Source: Pristionchus mayeri (Eukaryota; Nematoda; Chromadorea; Rhabditida; Neodiplogasteridae). From it: a DNA stretch of 64,000 nt. A program made the translations under genes and the position numbers. Location: the NCBI GenBank assembly GCA_036245805.1, contig BTRK01000004.1, positions 2,604,001 through 2,668,000 on the forward strand, written 5' to 3'. Each line of letters opens with the position of its first letter. Position 1 is the first letter of the stretch. Positions 45,170 to 57,074 of the stretch are shown piece by piece. Under the pieces are notes generated by a model. That model saw nothing but the letters and a program-made list of their open reading frames with translations, ran no database searches and was not told the DNA's origin.

Positions 45170-45710
45170 ATATCACGCCTCTCATGAGAGAATCGAGCTG
45201 GGCGTGGGAAGGGTGAAATTGGTTCTAACCGGTTTTAGCCATCCTAATGCATGCCTGAGTGCCCCTGAAGTCTCATTGTTCAGACTTCACTTTGAAGCTT
45301 CCTACACCGGGTTCCAATTCGGCATCACCTACTTCAAGGGCCGACTTCTCGATAACGGTGTTAGACTGAGCAAAATTGACCTCTGAGTTACCCCGAATCA
45401 TTTTTCGAGCTCTATCGATCTATCTAAACAAATTTCTCTGAATCCGATTTTGAACAGTGGTAGACTCCAGGGCATTTTTCTGAAAAATGTAAGTGCACAT
45501 GCAGCTCAAATTTTCTAAGTGAATGCAGCTCATCGAGAGCTTTCAAATGAGTGATTTGTCAACACAATACGGACACGGTGGCGAGAGTTTCGCCCCTTTT
45601 ACGTTTTTCAATAATTTGAAGGCACTAATTCTTCGCAACTCAATTCACGATTTTCCTCCATTCCCATGAATGGCAAATCCAGCTCGATTCTCTCATGAGA
45701 GGCGTGATAT
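45170..45710. mobile_element. Unclassified transposon with about 28-bp inverted ends, 533 bp
   Basis: The element spans 45174-45706. The left end CACGCCTCTCATGAGAGAAT then CGAGCTGG is matched perfectly in inverse at the right. ATAT flanks both sides (45170-45173 and 45707-45710), a possible 4-bp duplication. The interior (an AAGTC-rich internal repeat near 45260-45290) has no transposase. The ends themselves contain the small palindrome CTCTCATGAGAG. Superfamily not assigned. Confidence 0.72.
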
Positions 45711-45915
45711 GTTCCTCAACGGCACTGCGCATTTTTATCATGCGTTTTACGGTGAAACATTTGCGAATAGCGATTCTTGCACTACTTGAAATTATGTGTT
45801 ACATTATAAATTTTATTTTACATGCATTCCGAGACGAATACAAGAAAATACAAATATAATCTTTATCGATGTCCTTTCGACGAGGGTAAATGGATAGTAA
45901 AGTTCAAAGATCATT

Positions 45916-48869
45916 CTACTGCTTGGGGGCGTCCGGCTGCTGGGTTGGATGGGCTGCAGCGAACGCAGGCAGCAGCTCCAGATGTTTCTCGATGGAGAGT
46001 AGCGTAGTCATCAAGGAGAGGTCCACCTTCCAACTGGAAGCGTTTTAGTCATTATTCGTTGAAATTTAGAGCGTATTTAGTGAAAGATATATTAATAGCA
46101 TGGAATCTAAGCTGACGAAGGGTAACCGACCGGCGTGCATTGTAGAGCATGGATGGAATGACGACGTCGCCAATCGTCACCGCGTCGCCCACGGAATACT
46201 TGCCTACAAAGATCAAAGATCAACCTTGCAAAAAAAAGCAATTGGATCAAACAATGAGATTCACCTGCAGTCTTCTTGACCATCTCCTCGAGCTCGTCGA
46301 GTCCGCGCTTGATCCAGTAGGCGTTCCACTGCAAAGTCACTGATCTGACCCAGTGAACTCGGGGGATACGGTAGTCGATAGGATCAGATCACCTCAGCGC
46401 CCTTGCCGGAACCGGCGATCTCATCGACGCGACGAGTGGTGCGCTGGATGTGCAGCGGCTGGATGCCGCAGGTCACCTGGAACGAGAAAATCAATAAAAC
46501 TGTTAATTTTGAATCGATTGTATTGATTTTTATATTAGGCTGTTGCATAAGTTCCTTTCTTTTTACACCCATGAAATGGTTTTGAATCTGCTCACTATCT
46601 TGGGTAGCTAGCACGTTTCAGAAAATGAGCATCGGAAAACTGCGATTTTTAGCATTTTGAGTTGGGCCCTTGTTGCCGAGAATTCGTGGAATTCTGATTC
46701 TGTGCAATCATCCAGTACTAGGACAAGAGTTGATTGTTCTAATAAGTGCAAAAAAACCGTATTCAAATGCGTGTGGTAAACAGGGGATACCCAAATCTGT
46801 TGATTTCAACGTGTGCATCTCGACGTATTTTTTTCAAAGAAGTCAGCTCGTGAAAGGATAGACCAATCTTTTCCTAAATATGATTGCACATATTCACGAT
46901 AAGGTACTTCACAACCCATCACAATTCAGCCCTTCTCATCGATGTCTATGAATTATGTGTCAAATAATTTAAAATCCGTAATTTTCAGAAAGGGTGAATA
47001 TCTTATCGGGCCCATATTTCATGCAGGGTTTTAAGGCACAATTCTCACGATATGTCATATGATATACGCCATCATATTGCTTTAGAGTAGTGTGACAAAT
47101 TCAGCACCATTACTGCTCTCCTCGGAGCTGTGAATAATTGAACACTCGGATCAAACATACTAGTACGATCACTTCCGATCTAAATTGGCCCATGCTCACT
47201 GATATAATCGAACCAAGATCGTGCTCGATATAGAGTGTACTCATGCCCCAATCAACTGTAACAAACCATTAGCTGATCGGTCGATTGCAAAGAACAGTGG
47301 AGGTTACAATGTTCATGCACGAAAAAAGAAAGGGACTTATGCAACAGCCTTATATGAGAGGAATCGCGAGAGAATCGACCATTTGAGGGGGGTGGGCGGC
47401 GGTAGGAAAAAAAGGAGTCCTATCTGGCAACAAATTCAAATATAAGTATTTCAAATGATGCTCTTTTAAACTGCGTCGTCAGAATTTTGATAGCCAGAAA
47501 CGACGGAAAACGGGCCGAGGGGAGCGCTAAATAGAGGGGAGGGAGAGGGAGGTCAGAGGGCGATAGCGTCAGGTCATGTGGCCATTTATGACCAATGGAA
47601 GAGCTATAACATGGGGGGTAGATACTTAGAATGTTGTTTTGGATGTTTTTGAATGATTTTGAGCCCAAATCAGGCCAATTGAAGATACGGAAGTACTCTT
47701 TTCCAGAACTCATTTTGAGGTCGTCGCACAAAAGTGCCACCTTTTTTTTCAATACTCCGATTTTCCTAATTTTTGGCGAGAAGTTAGTTCCTTGTATGAA
47801 CTTAAACTTAAGCATGATAACCCAAAACGTTTTTCCGATTTCCAAAGATACGTCATTTTTGGTCCTCCCGACCGCCCTGCACCACGGTGAAGGCCAGGAA
47901 TGATGTCTTCTCGATCAAATTGTAGATCATGATGGTAGCTTTCTTTCGAAAAAAAGAGCGACCTTCTATATTCATTTTAAACGAAGTTATGACCATTTAA
48001 GCGGCCCCGATTTGAATGTCGAAAAGTGATAGTACCAAGTTTGGCCTTCTGAATCTCGAAGATGACGACCGATATCAAAATTCTGACGACGCAGTTTAAA
48101 AGAGAATCATTCGAAATGGTTATAACCAAAATTATTGCGGGATTGAACAGACTTGAATCCTACCGCCGCGGCGTGGTCGATTCTCTCGCGATTCGCCTCA
48201 TATAATTTTCGAAATCGATATTTTCGAAAATGGTAAACTCACATGCAGGGCGACAGCGCGGGCTTTGGCACGCGCTACCGGATCCGTCGGCAACAGCTTC
48301 GGGCCCTCGAAGACCTTCGGGCCCTCGAAGACCCGGTAACTGGGAATCACGAACTGCCTCGGATCGCCAACTGATTCTACCGTACCTTCGATGTATTCGA
48401 CGATGGCGAGTGACTCGGTGAGGACGCGTCCGTCGTGGATGAGCACGGGAATGCGACCGGAGGGATTGAGCGACTTCGCCTCGTCTGCTGCCTGAAGAAT
48501 TGTGAGGTAATGAGGGACAAAAATCAATGAAACAAACAGAAAATCAATAAAATATGTTTTGATCTGTGTTTTGTTCTCGATTTCTCCGTGTTTTGTACTT
48601 GTTTTGAATAAATTATGTCTCACTGTGCCCTTCCAGTTCTGCAGATCGACCGTCTTCGACTCGTAAGCGAGGCCCTTGAGGTTGAGCGCTGCAATTTCAT
48701 CATCCACACGCGCCGTAAACATTAATTGTTTGGGGTTTTTTTAGACTCTCCATTAGTACAGATGAAATGTGAAACGACATGGAAAGTAAGCAGAAAAGTT
48801 CGTACCGATGCGCACTCTCCAGGCTGCGGAGCTGCGGTAGTTGGTGAAGAGGATAAGGTGAGGAGCCAT
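45916..48869 (-). CDS. gst-42: Maleylacetoacetate isomerase / zeta-class glutathione S-transferase
   Basis: Converts maleylacetoacetate to fumarylacetoacetate with glutathione, the penultimate step of tyrosine breakdown. ATG 48869 gives MAPHLILFTNYRSSAAWRVR. Next come ALNLKGLAYESKTVDLQNWK, SLNPSGRIPVLIHDGRVLTE with SLAIVEYIE (thioredoxin fold, glutathione-binding 'P-V-L...TES'), LLPTDPVARAKARAVALH, VTCGIQPLHIQRTTRRVDEI, WNAYWIKRGLDELEEMVKKT, GKYSVGDAVTIGDVVIPSML with YNARR, and WKVDLSLMTTLLSIEKHLEL then AFAAAHPTQQPDAPKQ (family C-terminal 'AHP..QPD'). Odd points: the usual SSCSWRVRI active-site motif reads SSAAWRVRI; an 18-bp tandem repeat gives VFEGPK twice; about 20 extra residues precede it. 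One intron (about 1.75 kb) holds two transposons. The symbol is by similarity to the C. elegans protein, from memory. Confidence 0.88.
46533..47354. mobile_element. Decayed mariner-like element, 818 bp
   Basis: The element spans 46535-47352, with ends TTAGGCTGTTGCATAAGTTC and AGAAAGGGACTTATGCAACA then GCCTTA, and TA on both sides. The terminal 25-30 bp match with a few substitutions. No transposase frame survives inside. It sits in the large intron of the isomerase gene, back-to-back with the next foldback element. Confidence 0.75.
47353..48202. mobile_element. Foldback element with long imperfect arms, 846 bp
   Basis: The element spans 47355-48200, from TGAGAGGAATCGCGAGAGAA (then TCGACCA) to TGGTCGATTCTCTCGCGATT (then CGCCTCA), with TA on each side (47353-47354 and 48201-48202). 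Inner arms also pair: TGATGCTCTTTTAAACTGCG (47455 on) and its inverse CGCAGTTTAAAAGAGAATCA (48090-48109). No coding capacity. A relic end of the same family lies at 8678-8706. Confidence 0.7.
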
Positions 48870-49058
48870 TGAGAGAGAGACCGGATGACGAGAGGGAAAG
48901 AGCGAAAAGTGAATGGTGATTCGATCTAGATATCGCAATTTACGAGATCAATTATTCGGCAAGAACAACGGGATCAAAAGTTCAGATTGAATTTAAAAAT
49001 CAATTTTCAATTTTCGTATGCGCATCGAATGAACACATCTATCTACAGTACTTCACGT

Positions 49059-52000
49059 TCACTTTTTTTCGTTTTTTTTCGAAAATAGTATATGTTTTCT
49101 AGTCAACCGACACGCGTCTTCTAACGAACATTCTTTTTGCACTCTCTTTTTGCAAGCATTCGTGCAACTGATTCCATTTATGGAAGGCGGGAAATACTGT
49201 GGATATCCGTGCTCCATATCTGCCATCCATCTTTCTGCTGTCTCATCACGTTGCATCAGTGCCGCCCACGTCCAATCTGGGATCCGGAGTGGCCTAGAAT
49301 TAACAGTATTAATACATATATTTTTTTAATATTTTTATTTCACGATCGTTCGATGCCTAATGAAATACTGATACTGGGAATACTAGAAGAAATACTGGGA
49401 GTTGAGAGAGACATTTCGCAAAGTTGTTAAGATGTATTGATTGATAAAATAATTGTACAATGTAGATTGTCGGATGAGTTGCAGGGCAGGTAATTTCCGT
49501 AGTAGTCAGAGCTGTTGGCATCACACACGCGAATCCCTTCGGAACAACATTTGCCATACATCTGTTCAGTGCGGTGGGATACGCCGGGCAGCCTGAGAAG
49601 GATGCGGCGCTTATCTTGCATTATGGAAAAGCTAATATTCGTGTGACACAACCTAATACATTGCAAACTGAAGTAAATATAAAGACGAATTACACCGATA
49701 ATTCCTCATAATATTCCTACACGGGAGTGACCATGCTCCTATATAAGGGACAGTTTTTTTTCTTTCACACTGAAAACTGTTCGAATATGCGCTTTGAAAT
49801 ACATTAATAGATAAATTCAATTATAATATTTGGTCCCAGTCGAGTCGAAAATTGAATTTTGAGCTCTAGTGGATTTACCGGGAGGTGGGGTCGCAGTTGA
49901 AGGCGTCGTCATCGGCGAAAATACGTCTGAAAGTGTATTTGTATCATAACGATTTCGGAAAAATACGGACGTATAATATTTCATTAACATTTTTCATTAA
50001 CACATTTTGCACGGGAAAAGAATTGTGGACTTGTTCAATAGTGATCCTTTTTTTTAAATCAATGCATCTCTATAGATTTGTTATCTTGAATTTCACTCTA
50101 CCTTTCATGGGCGCGTTCGTGCAACTGATTCCTGTGGTGTATATCGGAAGATATGCGGGATCTCCTTCTTCGATAACCGCCATCCATCTTTGCTCTACTG
50201 TATCGCACGATGCGTCCTTGCCCCCGAGGTCGACGGGTTCCGAAGTGGCCTGCATGATTAGGATTTTGCAATGTGCCTTTCGAAATCAGATTTATTTCAT
50301 CGCATTTCGATTGGTATTTCGTATTCCGCTTGGAGATTTTTCAAAAAAATAATAGGTTATGATAATAGCACAATGAAGATTGTCGGATGAGTTGCAGGGC
50401 ATGTAATTTTCGTTGTAGTCAGAGCTGTTGGCATCACACATGCGAATCCCCTAGCTCCGACATTTTCCAGACATCTGTTCAGTCCGGTGGGATACGCTGG
50501 GCAGCCTAGGAAGAATGTCAGGGATTCAAAACAGTACTTCAGACTCAATTGGACAGTCAGATTATCCCTTCGGACCGAGGTTTGCCTCGCATCTCGCCAA
50601 TTTAGATGCATAAAGTGGGCAGCCTGAGAAAAAATTAAAGTTGTATTGAATTTTGACTAATAATGGACACTAGTCTTTTTACCTGGAACAGGGGTCACAG
50701 TTGGTGTTGTCGTAATCGCCGATATAACATCTGAATTCATTTATTTTTTTAGAAAATACGATTCTTCCAACATTACTTTCTACAGTTTCTACGCCATTGT
50801 TTTCGATCTTGACGTGTCCACTTTTATTAACAATAACATTTTATAAAGTTTCTCATATTCCGCTTCCGAAATTTCTGACTTTTCACTGATTACACCTTGA
50901 CTGGTCACATTCGAGCAAGCGATCGCAGTTGCTGCAGGCGGGAAGTACTGTGGAAATCCGTGCTCCATAACTGCCATCCACCTTTCTGTTGCCGCATCGC
51001 AAGTTGCGTCAGTGCCGCCCACGTCCAATCTGGGGTCCGAAGTGGCCTGGAATTGACATTATTAGTATTTCACGTTATATCTCTGTATTGCTTGGATTTG
51101 AACAAGGACAAGTTTACAATTAACGAGTTGTGGAGAAACTTACAATGTAGATTGTCGGATGAGTTGTAGGGCAGGTAATTTCCGTAGTGCTCAGCACTGT
51201 TGGCATCACGCATGCGAAACCCTTCGGGACGACGTTTGCCTCGCAGCTGGTCAATTGCGAGGGATACAGCGGGCAGCCTGACAAGATTTGAGAAATTTGT
51301 GTTTTTTTTGCATATTGATGCACTAATAATGTTCTTCTAATGATGTGTGCGTTCTGTTCGAAGCTATATTTTACTTACCAGGCACTGGCGTTACTGTGGT
51401 TGTTGATGATGCCACTACTGCAAATACGAGTGTTTATTCACCCAGGCTATTCATATTTTCGACTAGATCAATAACACACCATACCTGTTAGTGGTGCATT
51501 CGTGCATGAAATCGCTTCGGTGTACGCTGGCATTATCTGCTGCCCAATCGTGTTGATCATCGTCCATCGGCTCAATCTCTGATCACACCACGGATCGCTT
51601 CCAATCATGAAGTCTTCCAGAGATAGTCCCATCTGAACAATCAAATTATTTGGTTCTTGGAAAGACAAAGCATACAAAGTTTTCCTAAATCTTATTAGAT
51701 ATCCTTAATCTTATTATTATGTTTGTACCATTATTATCTGGGGATGCGTTGAAGGACAGACGATCTGCGTAGTGTCGAGTGTGGTCGGAGATGCACAGGT
51801 GAAGCCCTGAGAGAGGAGCACCTCGGTGCACTGGGTTAGACCAGGGGAGAACTGCTCGCAGACGCCTGCGAGGAATTCGAAGAATGAAAATGAAGGGGAT
51901 ACTCGGTAATTCTTTTCATGGCTTGAAAAACTGATTGTAATCTTCGTGTAGCCAGTGACTGGACATAATAGGTAGATCTTGTCCAACCACTGGCTAGACG

Positions 52001-53307
52001 AAGATTGCAAACAAAATCAAGATTATCTGCTTCCCCATGTTTTAGCCGTAAATAAAGTTCTGAATACGACGAGATGAAACATGAAAACGTGTTGATCTTT
52101 TCAATTAGATTATATTCAATTGTGGTCGATTTACCGGGAGTTGGGGTCTGAGGTGGGGTTGCGGTTGTTGTTGTCACTGCAGAGGAATTGTTAATATTTG
52201 TTTTCTCTAGATTCTCTAATAAATCGGTGTTCTTGTAATTGATAACTCGTGGAATCAGTTATTGATTACAAGAAGCTTGAGGAGTAGAAAATAAGTACCA
52301 GGTGGTTGGCAGCGCGCATTCCGTTGATCGTCTTCGATACCCCATCGCTCGAATACATTTTCCACGATTGGCCTCCCTCCTCACAGACCGCCCTGCTGAA
52401 GGGACCCGTTCCCTGGAACGAATTTACTATTCTCAATTCGTATTTCCTTTGTCAAATTTACTAGGATGTAAGCAATTCAATGTCTTCTCAGCACTTTGAC
52501 CGCCTATAGAACATAGGGAAGTGATGGTACTGATGCGGTACGTCAATCGTGAGATCTCCGTTGGGTCACGTTCTCGTTTCGTATGTGGCGGCGTCGCAAG
52601 AGATCGTTGTGGCCTCTTCCACATAAGTGGTAGCAGCGGGGCACGTCACAGGACATGGCTTCACACAAAGAACATCCACGCTGTTGCTCACGTAGGTTGC
52701 CTGAAGTTACGCCGTTTGGATCAGAGCTTCCAATAACAAATAATTGTTGTCCCCTGTGAATGCGAACATAATTTTTTCCCGCACGAACCTTTCCACTGCA
52801 GTCGATCTCGTACCAGTCGCCGTCGACGCACACTAGTTTTTTCACCCCCTCAAATAATTTCATTTCAATACTATACCTTTTTAATAATATGATATAATTT
52901 AGTGTGCGAGTGCAGTATCATGATCAGGCAGCTTAAATAGACGCAAAAAAATCCCTAACTCAGATCTGACGCCTGTCTGATGAATGTAATTTTTTTTGAA
53001 GTGATATCACGTCCAGCCTATTAGAAAATAGATTAGGAGGGCCTGCTCGTTTCTCAGTGATTGTGACTATCGTACTCCGCAGGAGAGCAGATGGTGGCCG
53101 TCAGGGCTGCACCATGAGAGAGCGGCAGCCGAATTGACACCGTAGTCGCACTCGGAGTTCGGGCAAACGGAAGCTGAAAATGAATTCGGATGAGTGAGCA
53201 CTAATATTTGCAAAATGAAAACATATCATATTAACCGTTACTTTTTATCTTAGCTTACCGTAGACACACGCTGCAACAAGAGCAGCACAGAGCAAGAAGA
53301 GGCGCAT
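49059..53307 (-). CDS. Secreted Cys-rich protein built from a repeated three-exon cassette
   Basis: I do not recognise the family. ATG 53307 gives the signal peptide MRLFLLCAALVAACVYG. The N-terminal part has Cys-rich segments SVCPNSECDYGVNSAAALSW, LVCVDGDWYEIDCSG, VLCVKPCPVTCPAATTYVEE and GTGPFSRAVCEEGGQSWKMY. Four cassettes follow, each of a short Thr/Pro linker exon (VTTTTATPPQTPTPG; VVASSTTTVTPVPG; DVISAITTTPTVTPVPG; DVFSPMTTPSTATPPPG), an A exon (CPLYPSQLTSCEANVVPKGF then ACVMPT...TCPTTHPTIYI) and a B exon (ATSDPRLDVGGTDATCDAAT then ERWMAVMEHGFPQYFPP and ISCTNA). Phases are the same in each cassette, so they spread by tandem exon duplication. The last B exon has lost two bases after GGTDAT (near 49247), shifting the frame. 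Linkers look O-glycosylated. It is probably extracellular. Confidence 0.68.
50562..50623 (-). pseudogene. Duplicated, dead A exon of the cassette protein
   Basis: After a TTTTCTCAG acceptor the frame reads GCPLYASKLARCEANLGPKG and then TAA. This matches the first half of the A exons and then stops without the second half. The complete A exon of the same cassette (CPAYPTGLNRCLENVGARG) follows 80 bp downstream. It is a partial exon duplication, probably skipped. Confidence 0.6.
51936..52010. repeat. Short imperfect hairpin in an intron
   Basis: AATCTTCGTGTAGCCAGTGA...TCCAACCACTGGCTAGACG AAGATTGC forms inverted arms of about 30 bp. It lies in the intron between the first linker exon and the first A exon of the cassette protein. 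No target duplication noticed and no second copy seen. Confidence 0.5.
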
Positions 53308-55850
53308 TGAGTCGGTTGAACTGCACCCGACACGGGGTGAATAAATAGGGCGGAAACGAGTGATTATGTAAATTGTTCCGGTATGATTGCTACGCGGATA
53401 TCACGTCGCATTGGACAACAATATTTTGACATTGGATATCGAACGGAGAAGAATTTTGAAGGGAGGAAATAACGAACAATGCAATATCTGCATTTATAAA
53501 GACAAATTTCTTTGTTTATTACTAAAACACGAATGTTCTTCCCGATACTGTTTTGATTCGGATTGCCATTGATGGTCTTGAGTTGCTAGTAATTTTCTCC
53601 GTCATTTTCTCACAATCTTGTCTATCAATGACGATCATTCGCCTCTTCTTCTCACAAATTCCAGTGTAATCGGATCGAAATTCTGTTCCGAGACACATTT
53701 TAATTTGATTCGAAAACGAAAAAGTAGACGGATTGTTGCGGCGGGTGCGGTGCACCCATTCAATAGGTTCATCAGTGAAAAATGACAGAATGTTTTGATA
53801 AAGATTATTTTTATTAAATAGGTCTGGCGAAAGCTGGTCACTTCAGACTGACTCTGCCCAAATTGACACTGGCATAGTAGTGTTCTCGCGCGAGCACAGT
53901 CTCGAAGATCTGATATGTCTTTACCTTTACCACTATTTACTAATACAATCTTACCACCGTTTTTTGGAAGAGATAATAGTGATATAAATGGAAAATCCTA
54001 GAATATCCCCTCTCCCTCTCGTTAAGTCACATTGCTTCTTTTGATAACTAGGTTTGGCATATACTCTTCAATGGCGGTTCTTCCGTTTGATTGTCTATAG
54101 CGACGTCCGTTCGTCTCGTCCTCTTTTGGAATGTAATCGGATCGAAATTTCTCGACAGATTTTGAATTAATTTCGAACCGGGAAGATACGAGGGATTATA
54201 GCAGCGGGTGCGATGCACTCACTCGGCATGCTGGCACTAGGTTTTCTCGGCAAGCACGAGAGTGGTTGCGATCCAGGGATCATATCCGGAACTTAACGTG
54301 ACTGAAGTGACTGAAGGTGAACAGTAACACCGGCATGGGAAAGCGTGGGAAAGAGATGTAGGAACGAGGTGATTAGCTTCTTGCAAGTATTGAAGAAATA
54401 CACAAACTGCATGTAATACAAGATGCTTGAACAATGAAATGGTGTGAATAGGAATTAGGAAATTGGCTGATGTGTGATCATAAAAAACCATAAATTAGAG
54501 GCGTGTGAAAACCATCTCAAACATCAACGATGGAGCCGTTACCCAACATTTGTTATGTTGAGCGCAAAATGGAAAAAAAGATTGAAAAAGAAGGCGGAGA
54601 GATTTATGATGACAAGGCCATTCATGCATAACTTTTACCGAAAGGTTAGCAAAGCAGATCTCGATAAAATATTATTGTTGACTAAAATACGGAGTGTCGG
54701 ACTCGCTAGTATTGATGCATAATCTTATCAAAACAAAACTTGGGAACGCGAACAAAGCCACATTGAATCGATCAGGGCAGAATTTCAGTAATTAAACACG
54801 ACCGAAGTGCGTAAAGAAACGAATATGGAATGTGTATGCGTATATGGAAATTGGGGAGAAACTGATAAACTTCTCAAACGTAATAGTGTTGGCTCATATT
54901 AGCAGCCACTCAAGATAGTGGATTATGAACCGAGATTCCCATTGCTAATCATTACCAGGAAATAATTCTCACTTTTGCACAAAGGAAATCGGGAAAAGCG
55001 TGGGTCGAAAGGGAAAGGGTTGGTCTAAATGATGATTTTCATTGGATAAACATGCAGGGGACCAGGAATAGATAAACTCGCGTGAATTAAGTAAAGATCA
55101 TTAAAGGTAGATAAATATGTAGTTATTGAGCATTTCTCTCCGCTTTAGTGAGCAACATCATTTTTGAACCGGGATTTCTCTTCACTCCAATATTGAATGA
55201 AACTCCAATAACTGTTCTTCTGGCGAAAACAATAACTTTTGATAATTAACTCTGCATAAAATAACAAAGACAGGGATTGTTTTGATTGCAATACTCTGTG
55301 CACCAGTCACCTTCGTTCAAAGTTTCTTCGATTTTTCTTGTTATGTAAAGTACAATCCGAGTAAAAATCTTATACACTTACTCATGTCGCATTAACATTT
55401 ACAATTCACTTGAAACATATTAAGCTGAGCGCTTCGGGGCAACTACCGGACATAAGTTGTTCAAATTAATATAATTGTTTAACAGTGAATTTGTAGTTCG
55501 CGTACATCGTGGCGAAGTCCAGCTAGAATATAAATTCAATGTTCATATTCCAATTTTTCTTGGTTATGAGCCTACACCTGAGTGAGAAATATCAGACTGC
55601 ATCTGCTTTGGAAACCAATACGAAAACAAATAAACTAATTCGTATATTAACCTTTGTTTTTTTCAACAAGTGTAATTTACGTTCGGCTCATCATCAGTGA
55701 TCTTTGTTTCAAAGTGAAACCATCGATCATACGACCTAGCGTAAAGTGTAATGGTGTTTACTACCGCTTTCTTGGAATGAGTAATAAACCTGGTAATTCC
55801 ACCGACATTAATGTGAACAGTTTTCAATTACTATAGTAGCTACATATCGC
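53308..55850. other. Non-coding stretch with a diverged duplicated segment
   Basis: 53665-53757 and 54132-54222 are diverged copies (both start TGTAATCGGATCGAAATT and end GCGGGTGCGRTGCAC). On the minus strand the first copy gives FRSDYTGICEKKRR and the second FRSDYIPKEDETNGRR, with stops, so they may be relic exons of a duplicated gene of unknown type. A lysine-rich frame at 54474-54722 (+) has no splice context. Nothing else recognised. Confidence 0.4.
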
Positions 55851-57074
55851 ATGGCTGACTGGGTGGATTTCCATCTCGCCTTCACAAACTATGTCGGTGG
55901 TTATTCAACCATCGTCAATGGATTCTATGTCCTTCTCATCATCATCGTTCCTCCCGACAACCTCGGTATATTCCGGTCGCAGTTTTATGTCGGAGCTTTT
56001 TCCAGTTTTCTCTTCGCTGCAACTCAAATGTGGTCTGCTAACGTATGTCTTCATTCTTTCATGATGACATTCCATTTCTCAGCTATTCTACCCGAACGGT
56101 ACTCTGTACGTGGTCTTCTCTGCTCGGGGTACTGGGCCTCTCGGTTTTCTGACCTTTGCCGCAGCCACTACTCTCCAGTTTACGATGCTCAGTTCGAACT
56201 TCGCAGTGAGATACGCAGCTGTAAGAGGGTAAATTGAATCTAACTGAATAAATGCCAATTGCTGCATACATGCATCTTAGAGGCTGGATGAAGGAGTATT
56301 TAACGAATCACATGCTGTTCTATGGACTACAAACGTCAATGAGTTCGAGTGCGTACGTAACGCAGTTACTCTTGCTATCTCCAACCCCAGAGCTCAGGTA
56401 AACATTGGGTCTCAGTTTTAAAAAGTATTTACTCTACTGGTGATGCATCTGCAACCGATATTGTGCTATGTGAATTTTCGAATGAACATCAGACGTTAGT
56501 TTGATTGTAGTTTCCACATTCGGTTTGCGCTAAAGTTATTATGCATTCAGAGAAATCGTGAACGCAACATACGGGAATATCTTCGAATTCGACTTTATGA
56601 CTGAATACTATTTGATCAACGCCTATGATGTAAGTACACTCATGAAGTACTATAATTACGAAGTGCTTCTAGAAACCTACTATGGGAATTCCATTCATAA
56701 ATGACTGTTTTCATCATCTTTATCGCATTTCAAGGAGGCAATCTGCTCATAATGGTGGTAAGAATACTTCCCTGAAAATTTGGAAAAGTATGAGATTCCT
56801 CAGGCCCATTACATACATGTACATTTCGAAAAATACGTTTTCGCAAAAAGTGCGAAGTGTCAATGGACGGCTGCTTCGGGCAAGGATCTTCCAGGTGAGT
56901 ATTGTTTACCCATTATATTCGAATCTGCTGCATCAGCAATCCATCGTTATAGAGCGCATCGACGCCTCTAGTATCGCTCCGATGCTAAGTTCGTCCATGG
57001 CTCTCGGAACACTCTTCAATCCACTGATTGATTTTCTTCTTACACCAAACTACAAAAAGAGGTTTGGAACATAA
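55851..57074 (+). pseudogene. Seven-TM chemoreceptor, Str/Srj-type, degenerate
   Basis: ATG 55851 (MADWVDFHLAFTNYVGGYST) leads through FYVLLIIIVPPDNLGIFRSQ and FYVGAFSSFLF (TM1-TM2), LFYPNGTLYVVFSARGTGPL, then TLQFTMLSSNFAVRYAAVRG (TM3, 'FavRY'), a loop exon, EIVNATYGNIFEFDFMTEYY, and MTVFIIFIAFQGGNLLIMV (TM5). In the last of these, TAA precedes the ATG in the TM5 frame and the incoming phase does not match. The TM6 exon is missing or unrecognisable. A TM7/C-tail exon, SSSMALGTLFNPLIDFLLT with PNYKKR, ends at TAA 57074. It is probably a recent pseudogene. Confidence 0.5.

Noticed and set aside
51936..52010. Intronic hairpin as a microRNA gene
   Set aside because: Arms are imperfect with an asymmetric loop and there is no evidence of conservation; expression data would be needed.
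53522..53841. Cys-containing minus-strand frames as a nuclear receptor zinc finger
   Set aside because: The second Cys pair and CRxCRxxKC motif are absent and the related copy at 54132-54222 has stops, so no domain can be supported.
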